Positions 26,962-37,304 of a stretch of DNA of 64,000 bases are shown in pieces; positions within the stretch are counted from its first letter, which is position 1; each line of letters starts with the position of its first letter. The DNA is taken from NCBI GenBank assembly GCA_019240115.1, contig JAFAYV010000037.1, positions 1-64,000 of the forward strand, read 5' to 3'. Under the pieces are notes generated by a model. That model was given only the letters and a program-made list of their open reading frames with translations. It did not search any database and was not told the origin of the DNA. The stretch comes from Solirubrobacterales bacterium (GTDB taxonomy: Bacteria > Actinomycetota > Thermoleophilia > Solirubrobacterales > Solirubrobacteraceae). The position numbers were made by a program, and so were the translations under genes.

Positions 26962-27402
26962 TCAGTGCGGCGGCTCGGCTATCCAGAGTGCGCGGATGCC
27001 GAGCGGGGCGGCGAGGCGATCGAAGTGATCGTCGTGGTGCAGGACGTCGAGCCCGGATTGCTGCGCCGCGACGGCCACCGTTAAATCGGTCAGCGGCAGT
27101 CGATGCGCGCCGTGTGATGCGCCCGCGGCGAGAGCACGCATCGCCCCGAGCACGCCCCGCTGGACGGAACGATCGACCGCGATCTCACGCAGCCCCTCGA
27201 GGAGGCGGTCGACGGCCGCAATGCCATCCACCCCTCGCGCGTCGACCAGCAGCTCGTACCGGACCGGCCAGCACCATGCGACCTGGCCGCGCGCAACGGC
27301 CGCGAGCAGCAGCTCTCTGGCGGCGGGAATCCGGCGGGCGACGATCCATGCCGAGGTGTCTGCCAGCACATCGCCCCCACCGGACCAGACCGTTCGGCTC
27401 AC
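26962..27402 (-). CDS. PIN-domain toxin, VapC-like
   Basis: VLADTSAWIVARRIPAARELL...LPLTDLTVAVAAQQSGLDVLHHDDHFDRLA. Confidence 0.85.
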   Translation of the reverse strand: MSRTVWSGGGDVLADTSAWIVARRIPAARELLLAAVARGQVAWCWPVRYELLVDARGVDGIAAVDRLLEGLREIAVDRSVQRGVLGAMRALAAGASHGAHRLPLTDLTVAVAAQQSGLDVLHHDDHFDRLAAPLGIRALWIAEPPH

Positions 27403-27668
27403 CGCGATTGCTGCGGCGGTGCGTTGAGCGCGTTGATCGCGTCCAAATCCAGATCGAACAGTCCTTTGTCCATGGCGGCGAGCAGCGCCTCGGCGGCGGC
27501 GCGACGGTGGTGGCGGGAGTCAAGCTGGGCTTCGGCGCCGGCGACCGCCAACCGGCGCACCAATGTGGCGTCCGCCTCGTCAGTTCCCGTCGCAGCTCGG
27601 ACGCGCTCCAGCGCCTGCGCGAGCTCGGGGTCGGCAGTCACCGCTATGCGCGGATGTTTGCTCGGCAT
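27399..27668 (-). CDS. VapB-like antitoxin
   Basis: MPSKHPRIAVTADPELAQALERVRAATGTDEADATLVRRLAVAGAEAQLD; 4-bp overlap with toxin gene. Confidence 0.75.
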   Translation of the reverse strand: MPSKHPRIAVTADPELAQALERVRAATGTDEADATLVRRLAVAGAEAQLDSRHHRRAAAEALLAAMDKGLFDLDLDAINALNAPPQQSR

Positions 27669-28024
27669 CGCGCACCACAGTGTAGCTCTACCGAGTCACT
27701 CCACGCTCGAGCATCGCCCGGCGTCGCAAATGCAGTCCCGCACGTCCATGCCGATCAAGAACCAGGACCGCGCCATCGGCCCAGCTCGGCCCTCCTCCTC
27801 GACCACGAGTAGGTACGCGCCGATTCCACGACAGGCGGTCAGGCAGACGTTGCGACAGACCCGCTTCCGCAGACGCGGAAGCCATGGGCAGTGTGCTCGA
27901 CCATGTCGACGCTGCTGCTCTCGGACAAAGAGGGCAGTGATCGCCGGCCCCAACGCCTGCGTCGCTCGCGAACCATCTGACGACCCGTAACGGACAGGAC
28001 CGCCGTCGCCGCGCCCCGCCGCCG

Positions 28025-29011
28025 TCAGCTGTCGCGATCTAGTCGGCGAGATCTGCGACTCCGGCGGCGAAACACGACCTTCGTACTCGTGGTCGGAAAC
28101 ACGACTTTCGTACTCGTGGTCGTGGTGATCACCACGTTCCGGCGAGTGCCGGGCTTCGTCCTTGAGGCGCGGCCGGGGGCCCACATGAGATGTGTTCCGC
28201 GCTTCCTGATCGGATCGTTCACAACCACGCTCCGCGAGGGCTTCGCAGTTCGTGGGTTTACGATCTCGAACGTGAGCGCTTCCAGACGCTCACCGAATTC
28301 CTCCCGGATGTCGAGGAAGCCCGATTCGCAATGGCGATTCCAAGATGCGTAGCCGCCCGCATAGACCGCGCACGCGATGGGCGCGAGGACGGCGGAGCAG
28401 AGCAGATCCGCGATCTGGAGACCCGCGTGGTTGTCGCTGTGACCGAACACCGGCATGTCGACGAGGCCCGTGTTCCGCGGGTGCTTCCCGAATCTCTGCG
28501 TGAACATCGAGTGCGCGAGCCGGTGGTTGTGCTGATACGTCTGGCTGTCGACCACCACCATCCCGCGCTCCTCGCTCAGCTGGGTGTTGAAGGCCGAGCA
28601 GATGAACTGCAGCGAGCTCGAGTGAATACTCATGTCGTCGTTGGGCTGGTTGAGCTGCTTGACCCAGATCCGACCGATCAGGTTGCCGTCGTGATGCTCG
28701 ACGATGCTGAGCGTCCCCGAGACGAGGCCGACGGCGTGCTTCCGCTGCCGACGGGTTGCGTTGCGACGGAAGCCTCTTCTGAGATTGGCGCCCTTGACGT
28801 CGTGGAGGATCGCGTCCAACCAGCCGCCGCCGAGCTTCGACGCTACGTCGGGATAGAACCGGCGCTTGAGGTCCAGCCATTCGCGGGTGATCTCCGTGAG
28901 CTGATCCTCCGGCAGCGAGACGCCGGCGATCACGATCACCGGCTGCTGGTCTCGCTCGGTCTTAACGAGCGTTTCAGCCTTGCCGGACTCGTCGACGTAA
29001 CACAGCCGCAT
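28025..29011 (-). CDS. DUF3800-like protein
   Basis: MRLCYVDESGKAET...QTYQHNHRLAHS...HAGLQIADLLCSAVLAPIACAVYA. Confidence 0.8.
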   Translation of the reverse strand: MRLCYVDESGKAETLVKTERDQQPVIVIAGVSLPEDQLTEITREWLDLKRRFYPDVASKLGGGWLDAILHDVKGANLRRGFRRNATRRQRKHAVGLVSGTLSIVEHHDGNLIGRIWVKQLNQPNDDMSIHSSSLQFICSAFNTQLSEERGMVVVDSQTYQHNHRLAHSMFTQRFGKHPRNTGLVDMPVFGHSDNHAGLQIADLLCSAVLAPIACAVYAGGYASWNRHCESGFLDIREEFGERLEALTFEIVNPRTAKPSRSVVVNDPIRKRGTHLMWAPGRASRTKPGTRRNVVITTTTSTKVVFPTTSTKVVFRRRSRRSRRLDRDS

Positions 29012-29378
29012 CCCCCGAAAATAGCCAAGGCCGCTGACGCGACCTTGGAGGATGGGCGGCCTACAGTGGGCCGCCCGAGCGTCGGTCGAAACCAGACGCG
29101 ATTTGTGTAATGGGATGGTAGCGCGCCGACGAGCGAACCGCCATCGCGCATCTAAACACCCCGATCCGGCTATCGGCACTCGTGGCCGCGGCCTTGAGCG
29201 ACGGAGTTCGTGCCCAGCGTGTGGCCGAATCCGGCCCCCATTTGCGGCCGATTTGCGGCCGACTCACCCACAGCCGCCCGCAAATTGCGGACATTTCTTC
29301 GTGCGAACGGTGCGAAGCTTCGCGCCCGAAAACACCTGCAGCGGGGCGAAAGTCGACCTTCGCACCCGCTGTTACCAG

Positions 29379-29746
29379 TGGAGACGGCGGGAATTGAACC
29401 CGCGTCCGCGGTCGCGTGAAAGATGGCGTCTACGAGCGTAGCCGGCGCTCTGATCTCGTCTCCCACTCGCCACGCCGGCCGGGTTGTGGGAGACCAGCTC
29501 CGAAGAGAGTCCCCGGATCGGCTGGAGCGGGCCTCACCGGGCAAGCCTGCTGATTGATCCCGGCGATTCCGCCGCAGGCGAGCCTGAGGCCGGGACGCTC
29601 ACGGTCTAGCGGTTAGTGACTAGACGGCGAGCGCGTACTCGTGAGAGTCCGCACTTATTGTTTTCCCGGGTGTTTTACGAGGCCGCCCGGGACCTCGACT
29701 CGCGACCACCCCCACGAAGCCGACCACGTCGAAGCCTGTCGTCCCC
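29379..29746 (-). ncRNA. ssrA: tmRNA (tag-encoding segment ADSHEYALAV)
   Basis: 5' GGGGACGACAGGCTTCGACG; GCGGACTCTCACGAGTACGCGCTCGCCGTCTAG; 3' GACGCGGGTTCAATTCCCGCCGTCTCC pairing with 5' GGGGACG. Confidence 0.95.
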
Positions 29747-29817
29747 GGGGGTTTATGTTCTGCTTCGAGTATAGGCCGGGGGCGCTCATGGGCGCATGCG
29801 AGAATCGTTGAACGGAC

Positions 29818-30687
29818 ATGGAGCACGATTCGACGACCCCGGCCCCGGTGCTCTCGCCGCCGGCGCGCGACCCTGACCGGCCGCGTTCGACGGTGGCGGG
29901 CCCGCGCCGCGACCAGCGGCGGGAGTCCTTCTTCAAGCGCCGGATCGCGCCGCTCGGCGCGGCCATCCTCGCGCTGCTGGCCAAGCTCAAGACGATCCTG
30001 CTCGCCGCATCGCAGCTCAAGCTGCTCGCCACCGCGGGCACGATGCTCGTCTCGATCGCCGCCTACGCGACGATCTGGGGGTTCTGGTTCGCGCTCGGCC
30101 TCGTCGTCCTGCTGCTCGTGCACGAGCTGGGCCATGTGATCGCGCTGCGACGCGAGGGGATCCGGGCCAGCGCGCCGATGTTCGTTCCGTTCCTCGGCGC
30201 GGTGATCAGCGCGCGCTCGCTGGGCGACGATGCCGCCGCGGAGGCTCGCGTGGGCCTCGCCGGGCCGATCCTCGGCAGCCTGGGCGCGGCGGCCTGCCTG
30301 ATCGCCTGGCATCTCACCGGCGCCGACTACTGGCGCGCGCTCGCGTTCACGGGCTTCTTCCTGAACCTCTTCAACCTGTTGCCCGTCCTGCCCCTCGACG
30401 GCGGGCGAGCGATGGCGGCGATGGCGCCCTGGATGTGGTTCGTCGGGTTCGCGGCGATGGTGGGCCTCGCCATCGTCTGGCCCAACCCGGTCATCTTCAT
30501 CATCGTCGTCTTCGCGGCTCGGGAGACGTGGCGGCGATGGAAGGCCCGGCGCGCGGGCGACGCGGGCCAGGCCGGCTACTACCGGGTCGCGCCGCGCAAC
30601 CGCGCGCTCGTGGCGCTCGTCTACCTCGGACTGATCGCGCTGCTCGTCCTCGGCATGGACCTCACGCACCTACCGCGGACGCTGTGA
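29818..30687 (+). CDS. M50-family (site-2 protease-like) metalloprotease
   Basis: VHELGHVIALRREGI (HExxH) and NLLPVLPLDGGRAM. Confidence 0.9.
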   Translation: MEHDSTTPAPVLSPPARDPDRPRSTVAGPRRDQRRESFFKRRIAPLGAAILALLAKLKTILLAASQLKLLATAGTMLVSIAAYATIWGFWFALGLVVLLLVHELGHVIALRREGIRASAPMFVPFLGAVISARSLGDDAAAEARVGLAGPILGSLGAAACLIAWHLTGADYWRALAFTGFFLNLFNLLPVLPLDGGRAMAAMAPWMWFVGFAAMVGLAIVWPNPVIFIIVVFAARETWRRWKARRAGDAGQAGYYRVAPRNRALVALVYLGLIALLVLGMDLTHLPRTL

Positions 30688-30700
30688 GCGCCCGCGGACC

Positions 30701-31186
30701 CTACCGCCCCACCTCGCGCAGCTCGCGCTGGACATCGCGGGCCATGTCGCGCTTGCGGATCGACTCGCGCTTGTCGTAGAGGTCCTTGCCACGAGCGAGC
30801 GCGATCTCGACCTTGGCCCGCGAACGAGGAGCCGAGAAGTACATCCGGGTCGGCACGAGGGTCAGCCCGCGCTCGTGGGTGCGCCCGTCGAGGCGCGCGA
30901 TCTCTGAGCGATGCAGGAGCAGCTTGCGAGGGCGCTCGGGATCGTGGTTCTCGCGCGAGGCCGGGCCGTAGGGCGGGATGTAGACGCCGTAGAGCCAGAC
31001 CTCGCCGTCGCGGATCTGGGCGTAGGCGTCCTTGAGCTGGGCCTTGCCCTCGCGCAGCGACTTGACCTCGGTGCCGGTCAGCACGATGCCGCACTCGAAG
31101 CGCTCGAGCAGGTTGTAGCGATACGACGCCTGCCGGTTGGTGGCGACGTCGCCGGGCGCCGTCTTGCGGCGCCCTCCCTTAGCCAT
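30701..31186 (-). CDS. smpB: SsrA-binding protein
   Basis: NRQASYRYNLLERFECGIVLTGTEVKSLREGKAQLKDAYAQIRDGEVWLYGVYIPPY. Confidence 0.96.
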   Translation of the reverse strand: MAKGGRRKTAPGDVATNRQASYRYNLLERFECGIVLTGTEVKSLREGKAQLKDAYAQIRDGEVWLYGVYIPPYGPASRENHDPERPRKLLLHRSEIARLDGRTHERGLTLVPTRMYFSAPRSRAKVEIALARGKDLYDKRESIRKRDMARDVQRELREVGR

Positions 31187-31191
31187 CGGAC

Positions 31192-32964
31192 TCAGTCATA
31201 CGCGCTCATGAAGGACGGAAGGAGGTCCACCCTACCCCGCGGGGCGTCGATCCGCCCCACGCGGACCTCGACGCGGTCGCCGAGGCGCAGGCGTCCGCCG
31301 CTGCGGGTCCCGACGAGCATCGTGGCCTCCTCGTTGAGCTCCCACCAGTCCCCGCGCAGGCGGCGGACCGGGAGCATCCCCTCGAACTGGAGCGTCTCGC
31401 CGAAGGCGACGAAGGCGCCGGCGCCGATGACGCCGATCACCTCGCCCTCGAACAGCCGGTCGCGGTCGCCGTCCTGCCGCAGCTCGCGCTCGAGCAGGAA
31501 GCAGCGCGCCACGTCGTCGGCGTCGCGTTCGATCGTCATCGCGTCGCGCTCGCGCGTCGACGTCCACGGTCCGGCGGCGCGCACGAAGGTCGCCTCGACG
31601 GCCGGCTCGCCGGCGATCGCCGACAGCAGGCCGCGATGGCAGATGAGGTCGGGATAGCGGCGGATCGGCGACGTGAAGTGGCAGTAGCGCGGCGAGTCCA
31701 GGCCGGCGTGGCCGAGGTTGCGGTCGCCGTAGTAGGCCTGCCGCAGCGATCGCAGCACGAGCGAGTTCAGCGCCCGGCCGCCGTGACCGGCGCGTGCCGT
31801 CCACCGCGCCACGAGCGTCGAGGCCGCGGCGATCACGTCCGCCGCCTCGACGGCGGTCAGCGGACCGTCGGGCGCCGGCGGCGTCGGCACCCCGAGCGAG
31901 GCGAGCTGGCCCAGCAGACGCTTCACCGCCGCCGACTCGGGACGCTCGTGGACGCGGTAGAGCGTCGGGATCCGCTGCTCGGCGAGAAAGCCCGCCACCT
32001 GCTCGTTGGCGGCGATCATCAGATGCTCGATCAGCCGGTGGGATTCGGTCTGGACGGTCGGCGCGGCGGCGATCACGTTCCCCTCGTCGTCGAAGCGAAA
32101 CTCCGGCTCGGCGGACTCGAGCACGACCGCCGAGCGACCTTCGCGCCGCGCCGCCAGCGCCCCGGCGGCCGCGCGGGCCGCCGCCAGCGGCTCGCCCCAC
32201 GGCTCCGCCGCCGCCTCGAGCCCGGCGAACAAGCGGTCGACCCGGTCGTAGTCCAGGCGCTCGTCGGAGCGGATCAACGAGCGGTACATCGAGCTCGTGC
32301 GCACCCCGCGAGCCCCCACCGTCATCTCCACGGTGACGGTCGCGCGCACCGCGCCGGGGTTCAGCGAGCACGCCTCGTTGGACAGCTCGGCGGGGAGCAT
32401 CGGCTCGACCGTCCCGGGAACGTAGACGCTCGTCGCCCGCCGATACCCCTCGCGGTCGACGAGCGAGCGCGACGGCACGTAGGCGCAGACGTCGGCGATG
32501 TGCACCCACACCCGCCACGACTCGGCGTCGATGACCTCGGCCGAGATCGCATCGTCGAAGTCGCGCGCGCTCGCGGGGTCGATCGTGAACGTCGGCTTCT
32601 CGCGCAGGTCGCGCCGGCCCTGCATCCCGATCTGCGCTTCGGCGGCGATCCGGGCCTCGCGCCCGACGGCCGGATCGAAGTGCCCGGCGAGCCCGCGGTC
32701 GAGGATCAGCGCCTCGATCACGTCGCGGGCGACCTCGGGGCGCCCCAGGCGCCGCTCGATCGACGGGCGGCGCGAGCCGCCGCGGCCGTTCCCCGCGCCG
32801 GGCGGGCCGAGCAGGACGAGATCGCCGACGGCGTAGCGGCGGTCGCGGCTGATGACGGCCCGCGGACCCGGCGCGAACAGGGGCTCGGCAACGAGGAACT
32901 TGCCCTGGCGCGCCAGCACCGCCACGCGCCGGGTGGCCGGGCCCTGCACCGCTCCGGCGCTCAC
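31192..32964 (-). CDS. rnr: RNase R/RNB family exoribonuclease
   Basis: FTIDPASARDFDDAISAE...HIADVCAYVPSRSLVDREGYRRATSVYVPGTVEPMLP. Confidence 0.92.
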   Translation of the reverse strand: MSAGAVQGPATRRVAVLARQGKFLVAEPLFAPGPRAVISRDRRYAVGDLVLLGPPGAGNGRGGSRRPSIERRLGRPEVARDVIEALILDRGLAGHFDPAVGREARIAAEAQIGMQGRRDLREKPTFTIDPASARDFDDAISAEVIDAESWRVWVHIADVCAYVPSRSLVDREGYRRATSVYVPGTVEPMLPAELSNEACSLNPGAVRATVTVEMTVGARGVRTSSMYRSLIRSDERLDYDRVDRLFAGLEAAAEPWGEPLAAARAAAGALAARREGRSAVVLESAEPEFRFDDEGNVIAAAPTVQTESHRLIEHLMIAANEQVAGFLAEQRIPTLYRVHERPESAAVKRLLGQLASLGVPTPPAPDGPLTAVEAADVIAAASTLVARWTARAGHGGRALNSLVLRSLRQAYYGDRNLGHAGLDSPRYCHFTSPIRRYPDLICHRGLLSAIAGEPAVEATFVRAAGPWTSTRERDAMTIERDADDVARCFLLERELRQDGDRDRLFEGEVIGVIGAGAFVAFGETLQFEGMLPVRRLRGDWWELNEEATMLVGTRSGGRLRLGDRVEVRVGRIDAPRGRVDLLPSFMSAYD

Positions 32965-34172
32965 CGCAGCTTGGCGGCGACTACGCGCTCGGCGACCAGC
33001 AGCGCGGGATCGGAATTGGCGTGCGGCCGATCGAAGTCGGTGTACGCGTAGACGCTGGGCTTGATCCCGGGGCCCCGACGGACGCCGCCGCCGCCGAGGT
33101 TGTGACCGTCAGGAGTGAAGTACTCGCCGACGGTGAAGTCGAGCGCGCCCCCGTTGGGCAGGGGCTGGATCTCCTGGAAGACGCCCTTGCCATAGGTGCG
33201 GGTGCCGACCACCGTGGCGCGGCCCCGATCCTGCAGCGCGCCGGTGACGATCTCGGCCGCCGAGGCGGTGCGATGGTCGACGAGCACCACGAGGGGGATG
33301 CTCGTCGGGATCGCGTCGCCCTTGGCCATGTAGACCTGGCGGGGCTGGGCGCGGCCGTCGGTGGAGACGATCGTCCCGTCCGGGATGAAGATGCTGGCGA
33401 CGTTGACCCCCTCCTCGAGCAGACCACCGCCGTTCTCGCGCAGGTCGAGGATGAGCGCCCGAGCGCCCGCGGCGCGCACCTGGGCGACCTGAGCGCGGAC
33501 CTCGTCGCCGGCGCCCGGCGCGAAGGTCGTCAGCTGCACGTAGCCGAGCTTGATCCCCTGGTAGCGGACGATCCGGCTCGAGGCGACCGGAACCGTGACG
33601 TCGGCGCGCACGACGCTGATGCTCCGCTGATGGGAGCCGCGGCGGACGGTCAGCCTGACCGCGGTGCCGGCCCGGCCCTTGATCAGCGAGGAGGAGAAGT
33701 TGATCGACCGGTTGGCCAACGAGGTCGAGCCGACCTGGGTGATGATCTCGCCGCTGGCCAGCCCCGCCCTGGCCGCGGGCGAGCCGCCGAAGACGGCCTC
33801 GACGAGCAGCCCCTGCGGCACCGACCGGATGTCGATCCCGATCCCGGTCAGGTGCGGGTTCGTCTCGTCCTGGAACGAGCCGTACGCGGAGGGATCGTAA
33901 TAGGCGGTGTAGGGATCGTCGAGGCTTGCCACCGCCGCCTCGAGGCCCTTGTTGACGAGCTGACTGCGGTTGACCCTGCGGTAGTAGTCCTTGGTGATCA
34001 GGCCGAGCACCTGATCGACGAGCTTGTCGTTGTCGCTGCGAGTGGTGAAGGCGCTGCGCAGCGGCCCCGGCAGCCAGCTCGGATGGCCGCCGAACCACAG
34101 CCCGACGACGAGGCAGACGACCGCGGCGAGGGCCAGCCAGACCGCCCGGGGACGTCGTGATGGCGCAAACAT
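32961..34172 (-). CDS. C-terminal processing peptidase, S41 family, with PDZ domain
   Basis: SLDDPYTAYYDPSAYGSFQDETN...LILDLRENGGGLLEEGVNVASIF...LVVLVDHRTASAAEIVTGALQDRGRATVVG. Confidence 0.93.
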   Translation of the reverse strand: MFAPSRRPRAVWLALAAVVCLVVGLWFGGHPSWLPGPLRSAFTTRSDNDKLVDQVLGLITKDYYRRVNRSQLVNKGLEAAVASLDDPYTAYYDPSAYGSFQDETNPHLTGIGIDIRSVPQGLLVEAVFGGSPAARAGLASGEIITQVGSTSLANRSINFSSSLIKGRAGTAVRLTVRRGSHQRSISVVRADVTVPVASSRIVRYQGIKLGYVQLTTFAPGAGDEVRAQVAQVRAAGARALILDLRENGGGLLEEGVNVASIFIPDGTIVSTDGRAQPRQVYMAKGDAIPTSIPLVVLVDHRTASAAEIVTGALQDRGRATVVGTRTYGKGVFQEIQPLPNGGALDFTVGEYFTPDGHNLGGGGVRRGPGIKPSVYAYTDFDRPHANSDPALLVAERVVAAKLR

Positions 34173-34226
34173 GCGACTGTCAGGGTAGCTGGGCGGCGGC
34201 CCGCGCCCGCCGGGGCCCGGCCCCGC

Positions 34227-35101
34227 TCAGACGCGGAGGAAGCGCCGCAGCGACAGGCCGGAGCCGAGCGCCGACACCGCGACGCCGGCGACCAGGAGCA
34301 CCACGATCAGCGCCGTGAACGGGATCGTCCGGGGCGCGGCGATCAGGGTCCAGTTGTTTGCGAGCGGGTCGAGCAGCGCCACCTTGGTGACCCCGAGCAC
34401 CGCGATCGCCAGCAGCGCGCCCGCCGCTCCGACGACGACGCCCTCGATCACGAACGGCCAGCGGATGAACCAGTCGCTGGCGCCCACGAGCTTCATCACC
34501 TCGACCTCGCGCCGCCGCGAGTACAGCGACAGGCGAATCGTGTTGGCGATCAGCAGGATCGAGGCGATCGTCAGCAGCACGGTGAGCGCGGCCGCGGTGA
34601 TCGTGACCAGGTTGGTGACCTCGAGGATCTTGCGGGTATCGTCGCGCCTGTCCGAGACGCTCTGGACCGCCGGGTCGATCGTGTGCCCGGACGGCGTCAG
34701 CGCGTTGCGGACCGCGAGGACGTTGGCCGGGTTGTCGGGGATGACGTGGAAGGTGTCGGGCAGCGGATTGGCGCCGAGCAGCTCGTAGGCCTGCGGGTCG
34801 GCCTTGGACTGCTGGGCGTAGGCCTGCTGCTTGGAGACGAACTGGACCGAGTGCACGTGGGGCACGGCCAGCAGCTCGCGACGGACGCGCACCTCGTCGG
34901 CCGCGCCGGCGCTGGTCTGCATGTACACGTCGACCTCGACGCGGCCGCGCACCGTGTCCGCCGCCCCGTCGGTGGCCTGCACGATCGGGATGAAGACGCC
35001 GAGGACGAGCATCGTCACCAGCACGGTGGCCAGCGCGGCGAAGCTCGGGGCGGCGCTGCGACGGACCGCCCGGACCGCCTCGCGGAGAAAGAAGCCCAGC
35101 T

Positions 35102-35105
<4 letters not shown>
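34227..35105 (-). CDS. ftsX: Cell division protein FtsX
   Basis: FLREAVRAVRRSAAPSFAAL...SLYSRRREVEVMKLVGASDWFIRWPFVIEG. Confidence 0.94.
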
Positions 35106-35935
<830 letters not shown>

Positions 35936-36044
35936 GAAGTGCGCCGCAGCGTAGCGGTCAGATCCGTCCCCGGTCCGGCCTGCAACGCGATTTGCAGCCC
36001 CACCGGATCACCCGCGGCGAGGCGCCCGGTACCGTAGGTCGGAC

Positions 36045-37304
36045 ATGTCAGAGATCACCGTCACCACGCTTGACAACGGCCTGCGGCTGCACCGCGTCGC
36101 CCTCGAGGGCACCCGCTCCGTGACCATCCTCGCGGCCTTCGACGCCGGCGCCCGGACCGAGCGTCCCGAGGAGAACGGAATGGCCCACTTCCTCGAGCAT
36201 CTCGTGTTCAAGGGCGGCGAGAAATACGCCACCTACCGCGACGTCAACGAGGCCGCCGAGAGGATCGGAGCGGTCCTCAACGCGTACACGAGCCACGACC
36301 TCGTCGCCTTCCACATCACGGCGCGCGCGGCGCGCGGGCTCCAGGCCGCCGACCTGCTGACCGACTTCGTCGCCCGACCGCGGATCGACGCCGCCGAGAT
36401 GGACCGCGAGCGAGGCGTCGTCGTGCAGGAGATCGCCCGCGCCAACGATCAGCCCGCCGCGCAGGCCGAGCACCTCATCGACGAGGCGGTGTTCGGCGAC
36501 CATCCCCTCGGGCGCCCGGTGCTCGGGACGGCCGAGCACATCCGCGACACCTTCACCCGGGACGCGATCGTCGCCTTCCGCGAGCGCCGGTGGTCGACGG
36601 AGACGGGCGCGGCGTTCGCGGTCGGCAACCTCGACGGTCTCGGCTCCGACTCCGAGCTCGAGGACCTGTTCGGGCGCTTTGCGCCCCAGTCGCCGCCGTT
36701 GCCCTACGAGAGCGCGCCGCCGCAGCGGCCGCGGATCATGGTTCGCGAGCGCGACTCCAACCAGTCGCACCTGCGCATGTCCTACCGCCCGATCTTCAAC
36801 GTCACCTCTCCGAGCGCGCGGGCCGCGATGTCGATCTACGCGACCCTGCTCGGTGGCTCGATGGGCTCGCGCCTGTTCGACGAGATCCGCGAGCAGCGCG
36901 GCCTCGCCTACTCGGTCAATGCGTTCCCCCACGCCTACGCCGACGTGCCGATCCTCCAGCTGTCGGCGGGCCTGGAGTCCGGCAAGTGCATCGACGCCTA
37001 TCGGCGGATGCGCGAGATCGTCACCGAGCTGCGCGAGGACGGACCGACCGAGGCCGAGGTCGCGCGCGCCCAGGCCTATGTCGCGGGGGCACGGACGATC
37101 GGGTTCGAGAACACCGGCTCGGTCGCCCGCTACGCGGCCCAGCAGACGATCGTCTACCGCGACGAGGTCGATCCCGACCGCAGCATCGAGCTGCTCGACG
37201 AGGTCACCTACGACGACGTGCGCAGCATCGCCCTCGGCGTGTCGGACCAGCTCTCGGTGGCCGTCGTCGGCCCGCACACGGTGGCGGAGCTGGAGGCGGC
37301 CTGA
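36045..37304 (+). CDS. M16-family zinc peptidase
   Basis: NGMAHFLEHLVFKGGEKYATYRDVNEAAERIGAVLNAYTSHD (HxxEH). Confidence 0.95.
   Translation: MSEITVTTLDNGLRLHRVALEGTRSVTILAAFDAGARTERPEENGMAHFLEHLVFKGGEKYATYRDVNEAAERIGAVLNAYTSHDLVAFHITARAARGLQAADLLTDFVARPRIDAAEMDRERGVVVQEIARANDQPAAQAEHLIDEAVFGDHPLGRPVLGTAEHIRDTFTRDAIVAFRERRWSTETGAAFAVGNLDGLGSDSELEDLFGRFAPQSPPLPYESAPPQRPRIMVRERDSNQSHLRMSYRPIFNVTSPSARAAMSIYATLLGGSMGSRLFDEIREQRGLAYSVNAFPHAYADVPILQLSAGLESGKCIDAYRRMREIVTELREDGPTEAEVARAQAYVAGARTIGFENTGSVARYAAQQTIVYRDEVDPDRSIELLDEVTYDDVRSIALGVSDQLSVAVVGPHTVAELEAA

Noticed and set aside
29379-29420. Independent tRNA gene (GGTTCAATTCCCGCC T-arm)
   Set aside because: It is the tRNA-like 3' end of the tmRNA; the matching 5' half is about 330 nt away with a tag ORF between.
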